Source: Companilactobacillus farciminis KCTC 3681 = DSM 20184 (GTDB lineage Bacteria > Bacillota > Bacilli > Lactobacillales > Lactobacillaceae). From it: a stretch of DNA of 64,000 nt. Position numbers and translations under genes: made by a program. The stretch is from the NCBI RefSeq assembly GCF_002706745.1, contig NZ_CP017702.1:930001-994000 (forward strand). The letters run 5' to 3'. This document shows positions 61,145-64,000 of this stretch, one piece after another (the first letter of the stretch is position 1; each line of letters begins with the position of its first letter). The notes under the pieces are model-generated. The model was not told the origin of the DNA and ran no database searches. It worked only from the letters and a program-made list of their open reading frames with translations.

Positions 61145-62338
61145 ATGAAAAATTTAGATTTAGATAATGAAAAACTAAAAGACTCACGAGTGGCTATGTT
61201 TAATGCCTTGCGTGATGGAGACGAAAAGGCTCAAGAAGAGGCATTTGGTAACTTTGCTCAATCACTCCAAGACACAATCAGTGCTGACGCATTCAAGCAA
61301 GTTAAAGAAATGAATACTGAAATGAATGATGAAAAGGTACTTGAAGCTCGTGGAATTCGTAGACCGATGACGTCATCCGAAAGAAAGTTCTTTGCTGACG
61401 CAGCTAAGAAACAATCATTCGAAAACTTAGATGAAGTCCTACCCGAAACAGTCATTGAAGATGTTCTATCACGTATTACAGAAGAACACCCACTGCTTGC
61501 CGCTATTGATACTCAACCGGTTACAGCTTTGATGAAACTTATCTACGCTGATCCAACTAAGAAGACTGCCTTCTGGGGTAAGGTTCCAGACGATATCAAA
61601 CAAATCGTCGAAGATGGTTTCAAGCCATTGTCATTAGAATCAAGCAAACTATCTGGATTCATGGCAGTTCCAAAAGGTTTCTTTAAATTAGGCCCATCAT
61701 ATTTGGCACAATATGTAATCACATTCTTAGAAGAAACAATGAGCGCAACACTTGAAACTGCTGTTGTTTCTGGTGATGGTAACTTGCAACCAATCGGTAT
61801 GACTAAGAAACTTTCTGGTTCTACTGATGGTGTATATCCTGACAAACCAGCTATTAAATTGAATGATTTGAAACCATTGTCATTAGCTGGAATCCACGCA
61901 GCTTTGACTAAAGCTAAGACTGCTAATGGTCCAATCAGTGCCATCGTTAACCCTATGTCCTACTGGGCTAAGTTGTTCCCACAACTAGCTGTTAACGACG
62001 CTGACAACAACTGGCACTTAATTGCATTGCCAACTGGCGATACTATCATCCAATCTTATGCCGTGCCAGAAGACAAAATCGTGTTTGGTTTCACTAAAAA
62101 CTACATTCTAGGTGTCTCTGGTGCTGTGGAACTTAAGGAATACGATCAAACACTAGCAATCGAAGACATGGACTTATACATTGCTAAATTCTTCGGTATG
62201 GGTGTTGCTAAGAATCAAAACGCATTCTTCGTGGCTGACATCTCTGGTATGGAAGGTGCAACTATTCCTGAACTTGAAGGCGCTCCTGACGTTAAGAGAG
62301 CCGGCAAGATTGGCGATGTGAGTGAAGAGTCAAAATAG
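61145..62338 (+). CDS. Major capsid protein (HK97 fold)
   Basis: This 397-residue protein has an N-terminal helical delta-like region (about 1-85) and then the HK97-type core (SGFMAVPKGFFKLGPSYLAQYV, AVVSGDGNLQPIGMTKKL, FGFTKNYILGV). ATG is preceded by AAGGAA. A probable -1 frameshift site lies at its last codons. Confidence 0.93.
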   Translation: MKNLDLDNEKLKDSRVAMFNALRDGDEKAQEEAFGNFAQSLQDTISADAFKQVKEMNTEMNDEKVLEARGIRRPMTSSERKFFADAAKKQSFENLDEVLPETVIEDVLSRITEEHPLLAAIDTQPVTALMKLIYADPTKKTAFWGKVPDDIKQIVEDGFKPLSLESSKLSGFMAVPKGFFKLGPSYLAQYVITFLEETMSATLETAVVSGDGNLQPIGMTKKLSGSTDGVYPDKPAIKLNDLKPLSLAGIHAALTKAKTANGPISAIVNPMSYWAKLFPQLAVNDADNNWHLIALPTGDTIIQSYAVPEDKIVFGFTKNYILGVSGAVELKEYDQTLAIEDMDLYIAKFFGMGVAKNQNAFFVADISGMEGATIPELEGAPDVKRAGKIGDVSEESK

Positions 62339-62502
62339 AAACGCCATCCGAAAAAGATGGCGCCTTTGATACAGCTGGGACGGTTAAGCCTACAGCTGAA
62401 CAGACAGTAGCCGAAATTAAAGCTTGGTTAGACAATCAAAAGATTGACTATACCGGCAAGACTACTAAAGACGACCTACTAGCATTAGTGCCTACAGAAT
62501 AG
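62330..62502 (+). CDS. Probable -1 frameshift extension of the capsid protein (HeH-like tail)
   Basis: After the last sense codon AAA (62333-62335) the -1 frame runs on from 62335 for 55 codons to TAG at 62500-62502. It contains TVAEIKAWLDNQKIDYTGKT and TKDDLLALV, which resembles the HeH/LEM small DNA-binding fold. This frame has a stop at 62322-62324 and no ATG, GTG or TTG before the domain. The shift site G-TCA-AAA is followed by 6 bases and a 7-bp stem (CGCCATC 62342-62348 with GATGGCG 62356-62362). Confidence 0.65.
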
Positions 62503-62512
62503 AGGTTAATAA

Positions 62513-62830
62513 ATGAAATACGAGGTTAGTGACGAGCTGTTAACGCAAGTTAAAAGTGAGCTTCAAATTTCTTTTAACGAACGTGACAACAGTTTGAAAA
62601 AAGCTATTAAACGCGGCATGGCATTCATCACCAGTAGAGCAGGACCAATCAACTTTGCTGGTGAATCAGAAGCATCGATAGTCGCTAATGATTTACTAAT
62701 GAACTACTGTCGCTATTACTGGGACGGCTACAGGCAGATGTTCCCTGTGGACTATCAAAGTGACATCCTACATTTACAAATCGTTAACGGGGTAGCTAGG
62801 AGGTCTATTGATGAAAAGACGACTGACTAA
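62513..62830 (+). CDS. Head-tail connector (gp6-like)
   Basis: This 105-residue protein has the layout of gp6-type connectors: LLTQVKSELQISFNERDNSLKKAIKRGMAFI and YYWDGYRQMFPVDY. AGAGGTT precedes the ATG. Confidence 0.8.
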   Translation: MKYEVSDELLTQVKSELQISFNERDNSLKKAIKRGMAFITSRAGPINFAGESEASIVANDLLMNYCRYYWDGYRQMFPVDYQSDILHLQIVNGVARRSIDEKTTD

Positions 62831-63158
62831 CTATACTGACGGAGTTTTAAGATATGGAACTATTAAAACTAAACGTAATGAATTTAAAGAGAAAATTGGG
62901 TTTGAATTAAACGAATCAGGCTTTCTCTTTTTTAATTACAAACAAATTCGACAACAGGATGAGGATATCTTTAGCAGTGGTAAAGATCAGTCATCCAATT
63001 TAAAAGTTGAAACTTATTACGTCCCAGGTATCGATAAGCAGATTCACAAAGCTGTTATTAACGGCAATTACTACGAGATTGAATATATCGACTTATCGAC
63101 CGATAGGAAAAATATGTTTTGGTATCTCACTAAAGAAGGTGTATTGAATGAAGTTTAA
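62811..63158 (+). CDS. Head closure / head-tail joining protein
   Basis: This 115-residue beta-rich protein starts at ATG after AGGAGG. By position between gp6-like and tail genes it is the stopper. It overlaps both neighbours. Confidence 0.65.
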   Translation: MKRRLTNYTDGVLRYGTIKTKRNEFKEKIGFELNESGFLFFNYKQIRQQDEDIFSSGKDQSSNLKVETYYVPGIDKQIHKAVINGNYYEIEYIDLSTDRKNMFWYLTKEGVLNEV

Positions 63159-63519
63159 AGATTCTTTAAAACTCGATAAGTTCATCGAAATCATGGACGG
63201 AGAAGATTATCCACTGTTTGATACGTCAATTGAAAAGGATGAAATTACGGCTAACAAATCGTTTTTTATTTATTCAAAAGACGGTGAGATTACACCAGCG
63301 CAAGAGAATCATAATCAATTCTTGCAGAAGTTCGTTCTATCTTTTATTACTCGCAACAACTCTCAAATCGATGTTTTAAAGCTTGCAGACAAGCTGACTA
63401 AGGCACGTCTCAGATTTACAGGTTCAGAGATTGACGACGGTAAATTCACTGATACAAACGAAGATGCCAAGATGATCACTTTGAACTTCGTTCATGTGAT
63501 TAAAGCAGGTGACTGGTAA
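63148..63519 (+). CDS. Head-tail junction protein (possible tail terminator)
   Basis: This 123-residue protein of mixed fold ends in TLNFVHVIKAGDW. By position it is a tail completion or terminator protein, but tail terminators often follow the gp10-like gene, so the role is uncertain. Confidence 0.6.
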   Translation: MKFKDSLKLDKFIEIMDGEDYPLFDTSIEKDEITANKSFFIYSKDGEITPAQENHNQFLQKFVLSFITRNNSQIDVLKLADKLTKARLRFTGSEIDDGKFTDTNEDAKMITLNFVHVIKAGDW

Positions 63520-63926
63520 TGGCTGAATTCTTTTTAAACTATGACAGTTCAAAAGCCATTCAAAATGAAATGGCTAAGGTTCCTGATCGTGCCGAAGATG
63601 CTGTTAATAAAGTTTTACATACATATGGCGCTAAACAAGCAATTCAACAAATCGTTAAGTTTATGCCTATGTCAAATAGAAACAAAAAACACGCTAAAAA
63701 TTCTAATCCACTTAAATCAGATATGATGAACTTGGGATTTAGAGTTTATGCACGCGGTGGAGCAGCGAAGAACAAGGGTAGTTTCGGTTACCTGGTGTTT
63801 CCAAATGATGGTATTGGACCACATAACCTTATTGATCAAAGGTTCTTTGAACAAGGTGGGGAAGCTGCTTCAAATCCAATTTTTAGAAAAGTTATGGAAG
63901 CGTTAGAAGACGCAATGAAATTATAA
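63519..63926 (+). CDS. HK97 gp10-like tail component
   Basis: This 135-residue protein has the gp10 pattern: an N-terminal helix (NEMAKVPDRAEDAVNKVLHTYG) and a basic strand region (GSFGYLVFPNDGIGPHNLIDQRFFEQG). It overlaps the previous stop by one base. Confidence 0.82.
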   Translation: MAEFFLNYDSSKAIQNEMAKVPDRAEDAVNKVLHTYGAKQAIQQIVKFMPMSNRNKKHAKNSNPLKSDMMNLGFRVYARGGAAKNKGSFGYLVFPNDGIGPHNLIDQRFFEQGGEAASNPIFRKVMEALEDAMKL

Positions 63927-63940
63927 AAGGAGAAATATAT

Positions 63941-64000
63941 ATGGCTGAAGAATTTACAACGTTTGACGAATACAAAGTTACAGATGCCGGTATTAAATGG
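63941..64000 (+). CDS. Major tail protein, N-terminal start (partial)
   Basis: The ORF starts MAEEFTTFDEYKVTDAGIKW after AAAGGAGAA and is cut by the window edge. Position after gp10-like fits the major tail (tube) protein. Only 20 residues are visible. Confidence 0.55.
   Translation, partial: MAEEFTTFDEYKVTDAGIKW

Larger units (their letters stand above)
36396..64000 (+). mobile_element. Prophage (siphovirus-like, cos type), left end through first tail gene
   Basis: Integrase, lysogeny genes, a CI/Cro switch, replication genes, HNH-terminase-portal-protease-capsid and connector genes occur in standard order. The right end (tail, lysis, attR) lies beyond the window. Confidence 0.97.

Noticed and set aside
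62338..62512. Separate small gene between the capsid protein and connector
   Set aside because: The frame has no ATG, GTG or TTG after its upstream stop; the frameshift reading explains it better.

Overview
The window is low-GC Firmicutes DNA from the Lactobacillaceae. Supporting signs are an S_MK (SAM-III) riboswitch before metK, a Leu-specific T-box before leuS, AGGAGG-type ribosome binding sites, and tRNA genes without an encoded CCA. A Companilactobacillus-type species would fit, but the species is inferred and not shown.

Bases 1-36,300 are chromosomal. They hold the asd 3' end; the anaerobic ribonucleotide reductase pair nrdD-nrdG behind NrdR-like boxes; a P1B-type metal-efflux ATPase behind a Fur/PerR-like site; a 3-methyladenine glycosylase; tRNA-Glu and tRNA-Val; metK, an MFS exporter, a PAP2 phosphatase, a LysM glucosaminidase, leuS, a lipid flippase, an NAD(P)HX dehydratase, tRNA-Leu, an NADH-oxidase-type flavoprotein and mscL. 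A large secreted protein, a two-component system divergent from a GT39/GT2 glycosylation pair, guaC behind a PurBox-like pair, glnA, a GH8-like lipoprotein and a TetR regulator follow. Several very small ORFs (28-51 codons) with good ribosome binding sites lie between the larger genes.

From about 36,400 to the right edge the window is one prophage (cos-type, siphovirus-like), running from integrase into the first tail gene. The order is integrase; lysogeny cargo (membrane protein, small ORF, lipoprotein); an ImmA-type protease with a zinc-ribbon tail; CI-like repressor; a divergent switch with three copies of one operator; Cro-like protein; two antirepressors plus a detached antirepressor tail; a Tad2-like (anti-Thoeris) candidate; many small early genes; Gp157, Sak4-like ATPase, helicase, DUF669, primase-polymerase and VapE-type helicase. 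After these come a dense GTGGTCC repeat field (probable origin), VRR-NUC nuclease, small genes, a late regulator, a tRNA-like/hairpin array, HNH nuclease, terminases, portal, ClpP-like protease, major capsid protein and connector genes.

The most unusual items are: (1) a 600-bp ORF-free array in which four odd tRNA-like elements alternate with perfect hairpins and end in a terminator, plus a fifth element nearby; (2) a probable -1 ribosomal frameshift at the end of the capsid gene that would add a 55-residue tail; (3) the ten-copy GTGGTCC/GGACCAC repeat field; (4) a Tad2-like gene stopped by TGA near its expected end, in a phage that also carries a tRNA-like element with anticodon UCA; (5) a candidate 6S-like RNA antisense to the leuS-flippase gap.
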